A stretch of 64,000 nucleotides of DNA from Janthinobacterium sp. SUN073 (GTDB lineage: Bacteria; Pseudomonadota; Gammaproteobacteria; Burkholderiales; Burkholderiaceae_D). Made by a program: the position numbers and the translations under genes. This document shows positions 40,801 to 48,544 of this stretch, in pieces (within the stretch, counting starts at the first letter, position 1; the number at the start of each line of letters is the position of its first letter). The notes below the pieces were generated by a model, which saw nothing but the letters and a program-made list of their open reading frames with translations, searched no databases and was not told where the DNA came from. The stretch is taken from the NCBI RefSeq assembly GCF_030397665.1, contig NZ_JAPUBT010000001.1, positions 948,781 through 1,012,780 on the forward strand, given 5' to 3'.

Positions 40801-43570
40801 TCCACAGCATGGTATACGGCACGGCCACGCCGTCTTGTGGCGGCGGCACGGGAGTCACGACCAGCTTCAGGCCGGTGGCCAGCGAAGGTCCATTGTTTTG
40901 CACGCTGACCTGGTACACCAGCGCATCACCGAACGGGCTCTGTTCGTAGCCCGTATCGACGGCCGACACACTCAGATCGAGCTCCTTGCTGATCACGGTG
41001 ACCGTGGTGCTGTTGCTGTCGTTGGCCGCGTTGCTGTCGTCGGTCGTCGTGCTGATGGTGGCGCTGCTGATATAGGTCGCGTCGAGCGCATCCGGGTAGG
41101 GGAACACAGGAATGACCGAGAAAATCAGCTGGCGCGTCTCGCCGTCGCTGAGCGCAAAGTTCTGGCATTCGATGCCAGACTGTCCCGCATAGGGCGCACC
41201 GCTGAAGGCGGGCACCAGCGTGCATTGGGCAGCGCTGCCCGCGATGCTGGCCGAGCCGGCCACATAGGCCATGCGGGCCGGATCGATGACCTGGCGCAGT
41301 ACCACATTGGCCGCGCTGCTGGGCCCATTGTTGCGGATCGAAGTGGTGTACACCAGCGGCACGCCGACGCGCACGGGGTTCGGCGCACCGGACATCGCCG
41401 TGACGCCGACATCGGCCTGCGGCACCACGGTGACGGTGGCGCCGGAGCTGTTGTTGGCCGTATTGATGTCGATGGCATCCGGGCTCGATACCTTGGCGGT
41501 ATTGAGCAAGGCACCATCCTTCAATGGGCGGTTGAGCGTGATGGTGATGCTGCGCGACGCGCCATTGGCCAGGTTCCGCAGCGTGCAATTGACGGTCGAA
41601 GCAAAGCTGCAGCTTTCGCCAGCGCCGCTGCCGGCCAGTACCACGCTGCCACCCGTGGTGCCGCCGCTGCCGTTGTACCAGTGCGGCAAGGCGTCGACCA
41701 CCTTGACGGTCGGTGCGGTGTCCGGGCCAGCATTGCTGACCACCAGGGTATAACTGAAGGTGTTTGACGCGGCCGGCAAGCTGGCCAGGGATGCCGTCTT
41801 GACGATGGCCAGGTCGACGTTCAACGGCGTCGATGTGACGCTGGCGGTGGCGCAATTGCCCGTGCTCGCATTGTCCGGCGGCTGGTGCGCCGACCCGGCG
41901 GCCATGCCGGTACAGGCGGTATTGCTCAAGGTGCCAGTAAAACCGGCTTGTGCGCGCGTGGTCAGAACCAGGGCAGGCAGTTTTGCGCCGCGCGCCAGGC
42001 TGCCAGGGATCGTGTAGGTACAGGTGACCAGCTGTCCGGCCACGCTGCATGTCCAGCCGGTGCCGCTGGCGCTGACATAGCTTTCTTGCGACGACAAGGT
42101 ATCGGTCACGGTCACGGTGCCGCTGGCGGCGCTGGTGGAGGTGTTCGCATTGGTGACCGTGATGGTATTGGTGATCAGGCCATTGGCCGCGACCAGTCCT
42201 GGCGACTTGCTCTTGGTCAGGGTCAGGTGGGCGAATGGCGCGACGATGGTGTAGGTAGCCGAGGCCGGATTGTTCAAGCCATCGAGCGGCGCACTGCGTG
42301 CCACGTCCACGACGTTGGCGCCGCCAGTCGCACCCGCGGCGACGGTCAGCGGAATCAGGAACTTGGAAGAGGTGACGCCATACGCCAGCGCGCCGACACT
42401 GCAGGTGATCGTCCGGCCCGCCTTGGCGCAGCCGGTCGGCAAGGTGCCGATAATGAAATCGCTGGAAACCGTCGTCTTCACGGTGACGCCGCTGGCGTCC
42501 TGCGTGCCGCTATTGACGGCCCACAGGTTCAGGCTGACCGCCTCGCCTTCCGTCAACGAGCTCAGGCCGCTGGCATTCGACACCAGGGTTTGACGGGCAT
42601 CGAGGTCGGTGCCCGGCTTGACCGTGACGATGACCTGGCTGGGTCCATTGTTGCCGTCTTCCGGGTCACCGGTCTGCAAGTCACTGGACGCCACCGACGC
42701 GCCATTGGTGATGGTGCCGGCGATGCTCTTCACGATGCGTCCGCCGATCGTGATGGGGGGAGCCTGCTGCCCGACGCCGATGGCCGCGCCGCTGTAAGTA
42801 CAGGTCAGCACGGTGCCCGAACGGGCGCATGTCCAGCCAGTACCTGACGCCGATGCGTAGGTAAAATCCGCGCTGGCCGGCAAGTTGTACGTGACCTTGA
42901 ATTGCGATGCGCTGTCCGGACCGGCATTCGCCACGTCCACCCGGTAAGCCACCGTTGCGCCGGCCTGTGCCGTACAAGCCGAAGGGCAACCGCTCAAGCC
43001 GGTCGTGCCGCTGGTGGCGACGCTCAGGTCCGCACCCTTGATGACGGTGACCGTCTTGATCGAATCGTTGTTGAAGTTGTTACCGTCCGTGTCCACATTG
43101 GCAAAAGACACGCTGGCCTTGGTCACCACGGCAGAAGCCGTCGAACCGGTACCGCTGAAATTGACTGTCCAATTCGCTGTCTTGCCCAGTCCGCTGCGCG
43201 TGCAATTAAGCAGTTGCGGACTGGCCGCCAGATTGAAGGCGCAACCGCTCGGCGCCGTGCTCGATGCAAAATTCACATTGACAGGCAGTGCCACCGCCAG
43301 GCGCACGGTGCCCGTGGCATCCAGCAGATCTTCATTATTCGTCACGACCACGGAAAAACTGGCCTTGCCGCCGCGCGGCACGGGGTCCGGCGTTTGCAGA
43401 TAGGCGGAAACGGACAAATCAACCACCGCCGCCGACGCCGTGCCCGCCCCGCCAAGGGTACAGACGCAGACGATCAGCCATAACAGCCGTTGCAGGAGAC
43501 CGCGGGGCCCTCCCCGCTTGCAGGAGATCAGACAGGAAAAGAAAGTTCGCAAAAAGGAGGACATAGGCAT
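34808..43570 (-). CDS. Giant surface protein with DUF11 and SdrD-B-like repeats
   Basis: About 2,920 residues. A Sec-type signal (WLIVCVCTLGGAGTASA) follows tandem ATGs at 43570 and 43564; no clear ribosome site. About eight DUF11-like domains fill the N-terminal third (LVVSNAGPDTA, SIRNNGPSSA and similar). Nine or more SdrD-B-like domains follow, each with G-x-V-Y-x-D-x-N-x-[ND]-G (YADKNNNGLREAGE, YLDANDNGVRDTAE), probable Ca-binding loops. A further DUF11 domain, one more SdrD-B-like domain (DDQNANGYQDEGE) and a small C-terminal OmpA-like segment (LRIAYAAGGDAALAQRRSKA) complete it. It has no LPxTG or autotransporter barrel, as expected in a Gram-negative. Likely a long adhesin or matrix protein held by its coupled partner. 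Near-identical repeats could allow recombination and copy-number change. Confidence 0.88.
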   Translation of the reverse strand: MPMSSFLRTFFSCLISCKRGGPRGLLQRLLWLIVCVCTLGGAGTASAAVVDLSVSAYLQTPDPVPRGGKASFSVVVTNNEDLLDATGTVRLAVALPVNVNFASSTAPSGCAFNLAASPQLLNCTRSGLGKTANWTVNFSGTGSTASAVVTKASVSFANVDTDGNNFNNDSIKTVTVIKGADLSVATSGTTGLSGCPSACTAQAGATVAYRVDVANAGPDSASQFKVTYNLPASADFTYASASGTGWTCARSGTVLTCTYSGAAIGVGQQAPPITIGGRIVKSIAGTITNGASVASSDLQTGDPEDGNNGPSQVIVTVKPGTDLDARQTLVSNASGLSSLTEGEAVSLNLWAVNSGTQDASGVTVKTTVSSDFIIGTLPTGCAKAGRTITCSVGALAYGVTSSKFLIPLTVAAGATGGANVVDVARSAPLDGLNNPASATYTIVAPFAHLTLTKSKSPGLVAANGLITNTITVTNANTSTSAASGTVTVTDTLSSQESYVSASGTGWTCSVAGQLVTCTYTIPGSLARGAKLPALVLTTRAQAGFTGTLSNTACTGMAAGSAHQPPDNASTGNCATASVTSTPLNVDLAIVKTASLASLPAASNTFSYTLVVSNAGPDTAPTVKVVDALPHWYNGSGGTTGGSVVLAGSGAGESCSFASTVNCTLRNLANGASRSITITLNRPLKDGALLNTAKVSSPDAIDINTANNSSGATVTVVPQADVGVTAMSGAPNPVRVGVPLVYTTSIRNNGPSSAANVVLRQVIDPARMAYVAGSASIAGSAAQCTLVPAFSGAPYAGQSGIECQNFALSDGETRQLIFSVIPVFPYPDALDATYISSATISTTTDDSNAANDSNSTTVTVISKELDLSVSAVDTGYEQSPFGDALVYQVSVQNNGPSLATGLKLVVTPVPPPQDGVAVPYTMLWNAAGSTLPTGASCSQPGGAGTNVVCYLASSPGGSTLASGVNRVFGLKFDTGPVSNAPLGSITYKISASVESLETGAAPFTGDKLATNNVVEETTTVLPKTDLILVSKTVSPASPFSINQPFTYTLVVGNLGPALAASTVVTDVLPAGFVLTGAPTARLGSGAPLALNNCVSSGSPVTVTCTLGVLPIASGAADTANLVVITIPVKAPYPAYAGPFASNITNTASIVPTPGTSRDPNAGNNSSSVDVQIVKSSISGSVYNDANRSNSMDAGEKITSGVTFSLYGQDFWGNDIGTAGAPLTFNTSSGDFLFDRLPRSAAGGYTLVETQPANYADLFEVAGTAGGTPPPASCDGGVNCSASAAHNTIGQIVLAPNTAATGYLFQEYAHAAISGYVYADKNNNGLREAGESGIAGVQVKLSGQTFWGADVCAAMGSACTATTDANGKYSFTNVPPSRLGESYTLTELAQPAAYADGKEQNGAGNVVANSAGRAAPEGIVVGSIEPGLSYTERNFGELALASIAGSVYMDSNRDAVRQGGENTGVAGVTLTLSGNDYLGHPVCPGSAVPSCTFQTGADGSYLIAGLAPSDATGYAVTVTPPASLYHTGAQAGSLGGLIDGAVRVPGTGVPGAAIRTAGAIVLLPGTTATGYHFGQAPGAAGGVAQSLSGYVYIDANRNGRKDAGETGIAGVTLTLSGTTADGFDVCSVIVPALCTLQTAADGAYSFTGLPQSDSSGYAVVEIQPAAYLDGAESVGTVNGVAAGRIGGSAPRFDQFSGIVLPHGGSARDYNFGELTGSIAGKVYLDVDGNGAASSGDTPLAGVTLTLTGGAGGPVTVLTDANGAYHFDGLLAGSYTVTQTQPVNYADAGQVAGNGGGNASVANVVSAIALAPGAQLTGYDFGEKTGTISGAVYLDANDNGVRDTAETTGIAGVGISLTGIARDGITPVNRTAITAADGSYSFGDLPNANAAGYTLVETQPAAYLDGRHRKGLIDGAASCANPACDIGTANAIARIPFDAAKSHTRFDFGELLAASISGRVYGDANDSGSYEKGEGLPGVSLTLSGVDSHGKPVNVTVVTDADGSYTFPGLYPSGPGGYTVTETQPAGLGNYPGATGTFVGSINGKPVGTGVVDVISAIVLPPQGNGSGYDFREQVSSLRGFVYRDLNDNGAMDAGEAGIAEIEITLRGTNGFTRTLVTGTDGGYRFDGLPAGTYSLLESQPAVYLDGRETAGSAGGKVNNVRFGAAPEHNTISDIVLPVATQASGYLFGERHMLGKLGGVVYADLNNDGVQNDGEKGIAGVTVALSGISADGKPVKLSLVTGADGSYLFDTVPVSDAPGYTLTETQPAGYLDGKTVVLPGSVGSANASKPVGVGNKDTITGIKLAAGDDMRGYLFGEKGIPQLKPPVINGYVWLNRDGSRVRPLDGSHAGVAGWTAELHQEGKLICRAITDEKGFYQFDNLHCPGYEASGLPTGSGYTITFLKDGNNMPNVPVSTGGEGVVVPGGSRITSLTLRDGDRIVEQNLPLDPAGVVYDSVTRKPVAGAVVSISGPAGFDSTTHLVGGVAEQTQTVGSDGMYQFLLQNGFPSGVYTLSVVAPANYLLAPSGSLPACKGPLTVGLVPNPAFIQASELAPALSTKMELDPNNCTGLIAGGARTTQYYLSFVITNGGSAPILNNHIPLDPLGSDSIMVTKTTPMLNVTRGDLVPYTITASNPQAATLGAMDVRDLIPAGFKYRVGSATRNGVPAEPVVDGRSLRWKESGFAPKEKKTYKLMLMVGSGVGDGEYVNQAWAATGGTRISNLATATVRVVPDATFDCPDIIGKVFDDQNANGYQDEGEAGIAGVRMATARGLLVTTDAEGRFHVACPAIPNADRGSNFVMKLDDRTLPSGYRVTTENPRDVRLTRGKVVKLNFGATIHRVVRLELSDAAFVAGETALQAEWAGRIEGLVSQLRAKPSVLRIAYAAGGDAALAQRRSKAIESEMQARWKALQNEYPLVIEIEGAQ

Positions 43571-43620
43571 GGCAGTCGTCAGGAGGTTGTGCGGTGTGCT
43601 GCAACGGCACTTCCGGCTCA

Positions 43621-43648
43621 GAAAAAACAGCGAACAGCCTGTTTTTTC
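43621..43648 (-). promoter_or_regulatory. A/T-tract hairpin in the leader of the giant gene (possible attenuator)
   Basis: GAAAAAACAG (43621-43630) and CTGTTTTTTC (43639-43648) are perfect 10-bp arms around an 8-nt loop, 51-78 bases before the ATG at 43570. Read in the gene's direction it ends in T6 like an intrinsic terminator, though its stem is AT-rich and so weak. Confidence 0.45.
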
Positions 43649-43869
43649 ACCCTGCCTGCATGACAAGGCGGCACGAAAGTCAACAAATACTCAATGTGTA
43701 ATTTTTAGCAACACTGATGATTTGCGACATTTTGGTGCATTTCTTGATGCTTCACAAGCAATAGAAATATTAAATGATTAATTAATTGAGATTTGACAAG
43801 AAAATACAAATTCCCACAAATTCACTTGCGCTCATGCCAACAAATGTGTCTATTTTATTATTTTTTACA

Positions 43870-44040
43870 ATTGGTATTAAGCCAGCTTTCTTGGCCTAAT
43901 ACCCAGTAAATAGCAGAAAATAGCGTTAAATATACCAATTTCTGTCTATCTTCCACTATGTACGCCACCGTACATAGTGGAAGATAGAATGTTTACCATA
44001 TGATATTTACAATAATTCAAATGACAACATTTATTGGTAT
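43870..44040. repeat. Three copies of ATTGGTAT in the AT-rich region
   Basis: Exact octamers at 43870-43877 (+), 43932-43939 (-) and 44033-44040 (+). The first begins an imperfect inverted repeat (GGTATTAAGCC at 43873-43883, GGCCTAATACC at 43893-43903). Possible binding sites of one regulator. Confidence 0.45.
43945..43988. repeat. Perfect 44-nt hairpin, 20-bp arms and CCAC loop
   Basis: Left arm 43945-43964, right arm 43969-43988, every one of 20 pairs matched, loop CCAC. It lies about 375 bases upstream of the giant gene in the AT-rich region. No T-tract on either strand directly after it, so it is not a standard terminator. It could be a cruciform or dimer-protein site, or an mRNA stability element. 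Confidence 0.85.
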
Positions 44041-44267
44041 CGAAAACAATATACGTTAAAAATCACGCAATAATTCCATGCGGAAATTTTTCATGCGCAT
44101 CACCGTGAAAATGAGGTTGTTTAAATACAACATAAAAAATCGACGGCGCGCCGTCATGGGCAGGGAAAGGGGGGATTTTTGGAGAGAGAGGGAGGCAAGA
44201 GTGTACTGATTCAGCATGCATCCTGGCAAAAAAACTGGATGCTGCGGGTAACAGGGACTAAGAGGGT

Positions 44268-44300
44268 GTCCCGGCAGATGAATCCATCCCCTGCCGGGAC
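44268..44300 (-). terminator. Stem-loop after the efflux operon
   Basis: GTCCCGGCAG (44268-44277) and CTGCCGGGAC (44291-44300), a perfect 10-bp GC stem with 13-nt loop, starting 5 bases after the stop of the outer membrane gene. No U-tract follows on the minus strand, so termination would be Rho-assisted. Confidence 0.5.
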
Positions 44301-44305
44301 AGGCT

Positions 44306-45703
44306 TTAAGGGCGGGCCGCTGCCGACCAGCCACCGCCCATGGCGCGGTACAGGTCGACCGAGGCGACGAGGATGCGCGTCTTCAGTTGCAGCAAGCCTA
44401 CGTCGGCGCTGTACAAGGTACGCTGAGCATCCAGTTCTTCCAGGTAGGAAGCGTAGCCATTGCGGTAGCGGTTATGCGCGATACGCAGGGTATCAAACGC
44501 CGTGGCGCGGCGCGCGTCGTTTTCCACGGCTTGCTGCTGCAGCCGGTAGATGGCGCCCAGGCTGTTCTCCGTTTCGGCGAAGGCGTTGCGCACCACGTTT
44601 TCATACGTGTACACCAGCTGGTCGCGCTGCGCGCCGGCCGCATCCGTCTGCGCCTGCACGCGCCCGCCATCGAACAGGGGGCCGGCCGCCAGCGCCGTCA
44701 GGCGCCACAGGGCCGTCGGCGCATGCAGGAAATCGGTGAGCGTCGTGGCTTGCCCGCCGCCCACGGCCGTCAGCTTGAACGAGGGCAGCAGCTGGTCGCG
44801 CGTGGCGGCCAGGCTGGCGTTGGCGGCTGCCAGGTTGTGTTCCGCGCGCGCGATGTCGGGCCGCCGGCGCAACAGGTCGGACGGCAGGCCGGCAGGCACG
44901 CCCGGCGCCGCCAGCTCGGCCAGGGGCAAGCCGCGCGCGATGGCGCCAGGATTGCCGCCGACGAGGATCGCCAGCGCGTTTTCCTGCTCAAAAATCTGCC
45001 GCTGCAGCTGCGGCACCTGCTCCGCCGCCGCATGGTATTCCGATTGCGCCTGCAGCCATTCCAGCCGCGAGCTGTAGCCCACCTCGAACTGCTTGCGCGC
45101 CAGCTCGCCCGACTGTTCGCGCAGTTGCAGGGTCGATTGCGTCAGCGCCAGCTGCGCGTCGAGTCCCCGCAGATTCAGGTAACTCGTCGCCACGCTGGCG
45201 GCGATCGACAGGGCCGCCGCATCGAGACTGGCCTGTTCGGCGCGGTAACTCTCGCCGGCCGCGTCACTCAGATTGCCCAGCCGGCCCCACACGTCGATTT
45301 CATAGCTGGCCTGCAGTTCGGCCTGGAAGACATTCGTCACATATGGCTTGCCGCTCGAGGCCAGGGTGCGTGTGCGCGTGGGCGAACCGTCAAAGGCCAG
45401 GTTCGGCGCGCGGTTCGCATCGGCCTGCGCCAGGCGCGCGCGGTATTCCTGCACCCGAGCGCGCGCCACGCGCAAGTCGCCATTGCGCGCCAGCGCTTCG
45501 CCCACCAGATCACTTAGCACGGGGTCGCCGAAGGCCTGCCACCACAGCTGCTCGACTTGGGCCTCAGTCGCCGCCGGTGCGCCGATGGCTTGCGCGCGCC
45601 AGCCGGACGGCAGTTGCAGTGCCGATGCGGGTTGCGGTGGCGGATTGGCGGCGCAGCCGGCCAGCGCCAGCACGGCGGCCATCAGCCATATGCGGCGCTT
45701 CAT
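44306..45703 (-). CDS. Outer membrane efflux lipoprotein, NodT family
   Basis: A 465-residue protein with a lipobox (LALAGC, Cys17) and two TolC-like halves (SYEIDVWGRLGNLSDAAGES, GPLFDGGRVQAQTDAA). Known role: outer membrane duct of a tripartite pump. Last gene of the MFS-HlyD-NodT operon; its ATG overlaps the adaptor's stop by 4 bases. A second, distinct NodT gene serves the RND operon at 22551, and the two are only moderately similar. Confidence 0.92.
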   Translation of the reverse strand: MKRRIWLMAAVLALAGCAANPPPQPASALQLPSGWRAQAIGAPAATEAQVEQLWWQAFGDPVLSDLVGEALARNGDLRVARARVQEYRARLAQADANRAPNLAFDGSPTRTRTLASSGKPYVTNVFQAELQASYEIDVWGRLGNLSDAAGESYRAEQASLDAAALSIAASVATSYLNLRGLDAQLALTQSTLQLREQSGELARKQFEVGYSSRLEWLQAQSEYHAAAEQVPQLQRQIFEQENALAILVGGNPGAIARGLPLAELAAPGVPAGLPSDLLRRRPDIARAEHNLAAANASLAATRDQLLPSFKLTAVGGGQATTLTDFLHAPTALWRLTALAAGPLFDGGRVQAQTDAAGAQRDQLVYTYENVVRNAFAETENSLGAIYRLQQQAVENDARRATAFDTLRIAHNRYRNGYASYLEELDAQRTLYSADVGLLQLKTRILVASVDLYRAMGGGWSAAARP

Positions 45704-46863
45704 GGCTTGGCTTTCTTTGGCGCAGGCGGAGGCGCGGGATTGTCCGCCGAGTCATTCAGCACGGCGGACGTGTCGACGCTGACCACCACCGACATGCCGG
45801 GCACGAGGCGGCGCGCATTCGCCTGCCCCGCATCGATGCGGATGCGCACGGGAATGCGCTGGGCAATTTTGAGGTAGTTGCCCGTCGCGTTATCGGCCGG
45901 CAGCACGGAAAATTCGGAACCGGTGGCCGGCGAAATGCGCTCCACCTGGCCCGTCAGCACGGCGCCGTCAAGCGCGTCGACGTGGAAGGTGGCGCTCTGC
46001 CCTTCCTGCACGCCGTTCATCTGCGTTTCCTTGAAATTGGCGATCACCCACATCTGGCGCGGCACCAGCGCCATCAGCTGCGCGCCCGAATTCACGTACG
46101 CGCCCTGGCGCACCGTCACCTGGCCCAATTGTCCATCGGATGGCGCCACGATGCGCGTGTTATCGAGGTCGATCTTCGCCGCCTTGACGGCCGCCTGCGC
46201 GTTCGCCACGGCCGCTTCCAGGGCCTGCTTGTTGACCACCACGCTATGCACGCTTTGCTGGGCGATGTCGAGATTGGCGCGCGCCTGCGCCAGCGCGGCC
46301 GCCATCTGCGCCTGCGTGGCGCGCGACTGGTCGTGTTCGCGCTGCGACAGCGAACCGTCAGCCACCAGCTGCTCCACGCGATTCAAATCGGCGCTGGCCT
46401 TGCGCGCCTGCGCTTCCGCGTTGGCCAACGCCGCCTCGCTGACGGAAATCCCCGCCTGCGCGCTGGCCTTCTGCTGTGCCCAGTTCGACAGCGCCGCCTG
46501 CTGCGCCGCCAGCTGGGCCTGCGCCTGCTCGTAGCGCTGCTGGTAGATGCGGTCGTCGATGCGCACCAGCAGCTGGCCCTCCTTGACGTCCATGAAATCC
46601 TGCACCGTCACTTCCACCACATAGCCGGACAGCTGCGTGCCGATGATGGTCACCTGCCCGCGCACGGTGGCGTTTTCCGTCGTCACGATGGGGCTGGTGA
46701 ACGGCGGCAAACGCCACGCGTACAGCACGATCAGCACGCCCACCAGGGCCACGGCGGCAAAGGCCAGCGCGGACAGCCACTGGTGGCGCCGGTCCGGCTG
46801 CGCCATGGAAGGGGTGGCGGGTGCGGTGGGAGCTGCGGGCGGCGTGGTGTTATTTTCTGTCAT
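45700..46863 (-). CDS. HlyD/EmrA-family membrane fusion protein
   Basis: A 387-residue protein starting MTENNTTPP, with one membrane helix (about residues 26-48, ALAFAAVALVGVLIVLYAW). The EmrA-like pattern is clear: ATVRGQVTIIGTQLSGYVVEV, a long coiled coil of Ala/Gln-rich helices (about 95-215), then TRIVAPSDGQLGQV and GAYVNSGAQLMALVP. The start at 46863 is chosen over longer in-frame starts because its N-terminus matches the family; it overlaps the MFS gene by 14 bases. Known role: adaptor between an MFS pump and the outer membrane duct. Confidence 0.92.
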   Translation of the reverse strand: MTENNTTPPAAPTAPATPSMAQPDRRHQWLSALAFAAVALVGVLIVLYAWRLPPFTSPIVTTENATVRGQVTIIGTQLSGYVVEVTVQDFMDVKEGQLLVRIDDRIYQQRYEQAQAQLAAQQAALSNWAQQKASAQAGISVSEAALANAEAQARKASADLNRVEQLVADGSLSQREHDQSRATQAQMAAALAQARANLDIAQQSVHSVVVNKQALEAAVANAQAAVKAAKIDLDNTRIVAPSDGQLGQVTVRQGAYVNSGAQLMALVPRQMWVIANFKETQMNGVQEGQSATFHVDALDGAVLTGQVERISPATGSEFSVLPADNATGNYLKIAQRIPVRIRIDAGQANARRLVPGMSVVVSVDTSAVLNDSADNPAPPPAPKKAKP

Positions 46864-48544
46864 TGTTCGGTTCCGAATTGGTAATGGGGACGATGGCCAT
46901 GGCCGTCTGCGCATCGCGCACGGGGCCGACCAGGCGACGCGCGCCGGTGGTGATGCGGGTCCAGGACTGGCTGACCAGCATCCAGACCAAGGTGGCGATA
47001 GCGACGCCGGCGATCATCAGAAAGACGTCGTTGTAGGCGAGTACATTGGCTTCGCGCGTGGCGATGGCGCCCAGGCGCGCCACGCCCTGGGCGCTGCGCA
47101 AAGCGGGGTCCGTCAGCACGCCGCCGTAGCTTGCGGCACCCGACTGCACGCGCGCGGCCACCTGCGGGTCGAGCATGGTCAGGTGCTCGACCAGGTAACT
47201 GGAATGGTATTTTTCGCGCGCCGTCTGGATGGTGCCGACGATGGCCGACCCGAGCAAGCCGCCCAAGTTCTGCGTCATGGTAAACATCACGGAAAAACTC
47301 ACCAGGTTGCGCGGTTCGGCGATCACGGCGCCCATGCCAGCCACCATGGTGGGACCGAGGAAATACGTGCCGCCAAAGGCCAGCAGGAACTGGCTGACAT
47401 ACATGTTGACGGGGCGCGTCTGGCTGGTGGCGTGCGCGTCGATCAGGGCGCCGGCGGCGATCAGCAGCAGCGCGAACATCAGCGAGCGGTTCAGAGTCTT
47501 CGGATTGATCGTCAGCGCGCTGACCACCAGGCCCGCCACGCTGCCCAGCAGGACCACGATGAACAGGTGCTGCATCTGGTCCGTGTTCAAGCCCAGCGCC
47601 TGCAGGAAGCCGACCGCCCCCGTCGACTCGGACAGCACGATGCGAAACAGCAGCACGGATAAAAACAGCTTGGCGATCTTGCCCGTGGTGAGCCAGCGCG
47701 TATTGAGCAGCGGACGCGCGCGGTTATGCTCGATGGCCAGCGAGGCGGCGATCAGCACGATGGAGCACGCCAGGCACACGCCCACCCACTCGGACTCCAT
47801 CCACCACGCCGTGCGCCCCTGCGCCAGCACGGCGCACAGCAGGGCCACGCCGGGCGCGAACAGGATGAAGGTGAGGAAGTCGAGCGGCTCGAACGTTTGC
47901 ACGCGGTCACCCGGTGGCAGTTTCAGGGCCAGCACGCAGCCCAGCGCCAGCAGGGCCAGTCCCAGTTCGAACAGGTACAGGCCATGCCATTCGCCGATCT
48001 GCAGCAGTTCGGAGGTGAAGATGCGCGCCAGGGGCAGCGCCAGCTGGGCAAAGCCCAGGCCCAGCACCACGCCCTTCAGGCGGTGCCGTGCGGGAAACGC
48101 CTGCAAGGTGTAGTACAGGCCCAGTACCCCCAGCGCGCCACCCACCATGCCATGCGCGGCGCGCACGGCGATTGCGGACGGCAAGGTATTCGCATACAGG
48201 TGGGCGAAGGTGACGAGCGCATACAACACCAGGAACGCTTCCGTGAACAGGCGCAGGCCGAACTGCTGGCGGAACTTCACCAGCAGCAGATTCATGGACA
48301 CGATGGTCATCACGTAGGCGGCCGGCAGCCACTGCATCTGGTAGGCATAGGCGGCCAGCGAACCTTGCAGGTTCAGCAAATTGGCCGTCACCAGGCCGTT
48401 GCCCAGCCCCCCCGTCAGCGCGACGATCAGGCCGACGATGAAATACGCGACACGCTTGGGCGTCGAATGTTCTGGCGTCGATGGCGACCCGGGCAGGTTC
48501 GGGCGTTCGCCCGGCCCCCAGGTGCGAGGTGTGTACTTGTCCAT
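46850..48544 (-). CDS. MFS multidrug transporter, EmrB/DHA2-like
   Basis: A 564-residue integral membrane protein with about 14 predicted helices and 35 extra hydrophilic residues at the N-terminus. The first helix (VGLIVALTGGLGNGLVTANL) and the segment LPAAYVMTIVSMNLLLVKF fit DHA2 transporters of the EmrB kind, with the usual RxxxG-like ARHRLKGVVLGLG near helix 5. Known role: proton-driven export of drugs or fatty acid-like compounds through the partner HlyD and NodT proteins encoded next. No dedicated regulator is adjacent. The 207-bp gap upstream should contain the operon promoter, but no convincing hexamer pair was found. Confidence 0.9.
   Translation of the reverse strand: MDKYTPRTWGPGERPNLPGSPSTPEHSTPKRVAYFIVGLIVALTGGLGNGLVTANLLNLQGSLAAYAYQMQWLPAAYVMTIVSMNLLLVKFRQQFGLRLFTEAFLVLYALVTFAHLYANTLPSAIAVRAAHGMVGGALGVLGLYYTLQAFPARHRLKGVVLGLGFAQLALPLARIFTSELLQIGEWHGLYLFELGLALLALGCVLALKLPPGDRVQTFEPLDFLTFILFAPGVALLCAVLAQGRTAWWMESEWVGVCLACSIVLIAASLAIEHNRARPLLNTRWLTTGKIAKLFLSVLLFRIVLSESTGAVGFLQALGLNTDQMQHLFIVVLLGSVAGLVVSALTINPKTLNRSLMFALLLIAAGALIDAHATSQTRPVNMYVSQFLLAFGGTYFLGPTMVAGMGAVIAEPRNLVSFSVMFTMTQNLGGLLGSAIVGTIQTAREKYHSSYLVEHLTMLDPQVAARVQSGAASYGGVLTDPALRSAQGVARLGAIATREANVLAYNDVFLMIAGVAIATLVWMLVSQSWTRITTGARRLVGPVRDAQTAMAIVPITNSEPNNDRK

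Larger units (their letters stand above)
43571..44305. other. AT-rich intergenic regulatory region, 735 bp
   Basis: Strikingly AT-rich compared with everything around it (runs such as TTATTATTTTTTACAA and ATTAAATGATTAATTAATT). It holds no convincing gene; a 92-codon minus-strand frame at 44056-44334 has no ribosome site or sensible protein. Contents: a hairpin in the leader of the giant gene (43621-43648), a 10-of-11-bp inverted repeat at 43873-43903, a perfect 20-bp-arm hairpin at 43945-43988, three exact ATTGGTAT octamers, and a 10-bp stem at 44268-44300 just past the efflux operon. The composition suits binding by H-NS/MvaT-like silencers, and such regions often control surface adhesins. 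Confidence 0.75.

Noticed and set aside
44056..44334. 92-codon minus-strand frame at the edge of the AT-rich region
   Set aside because: No ribosome site, mixed composition, and it runs across the stem-loop at the end of the efflux operon.
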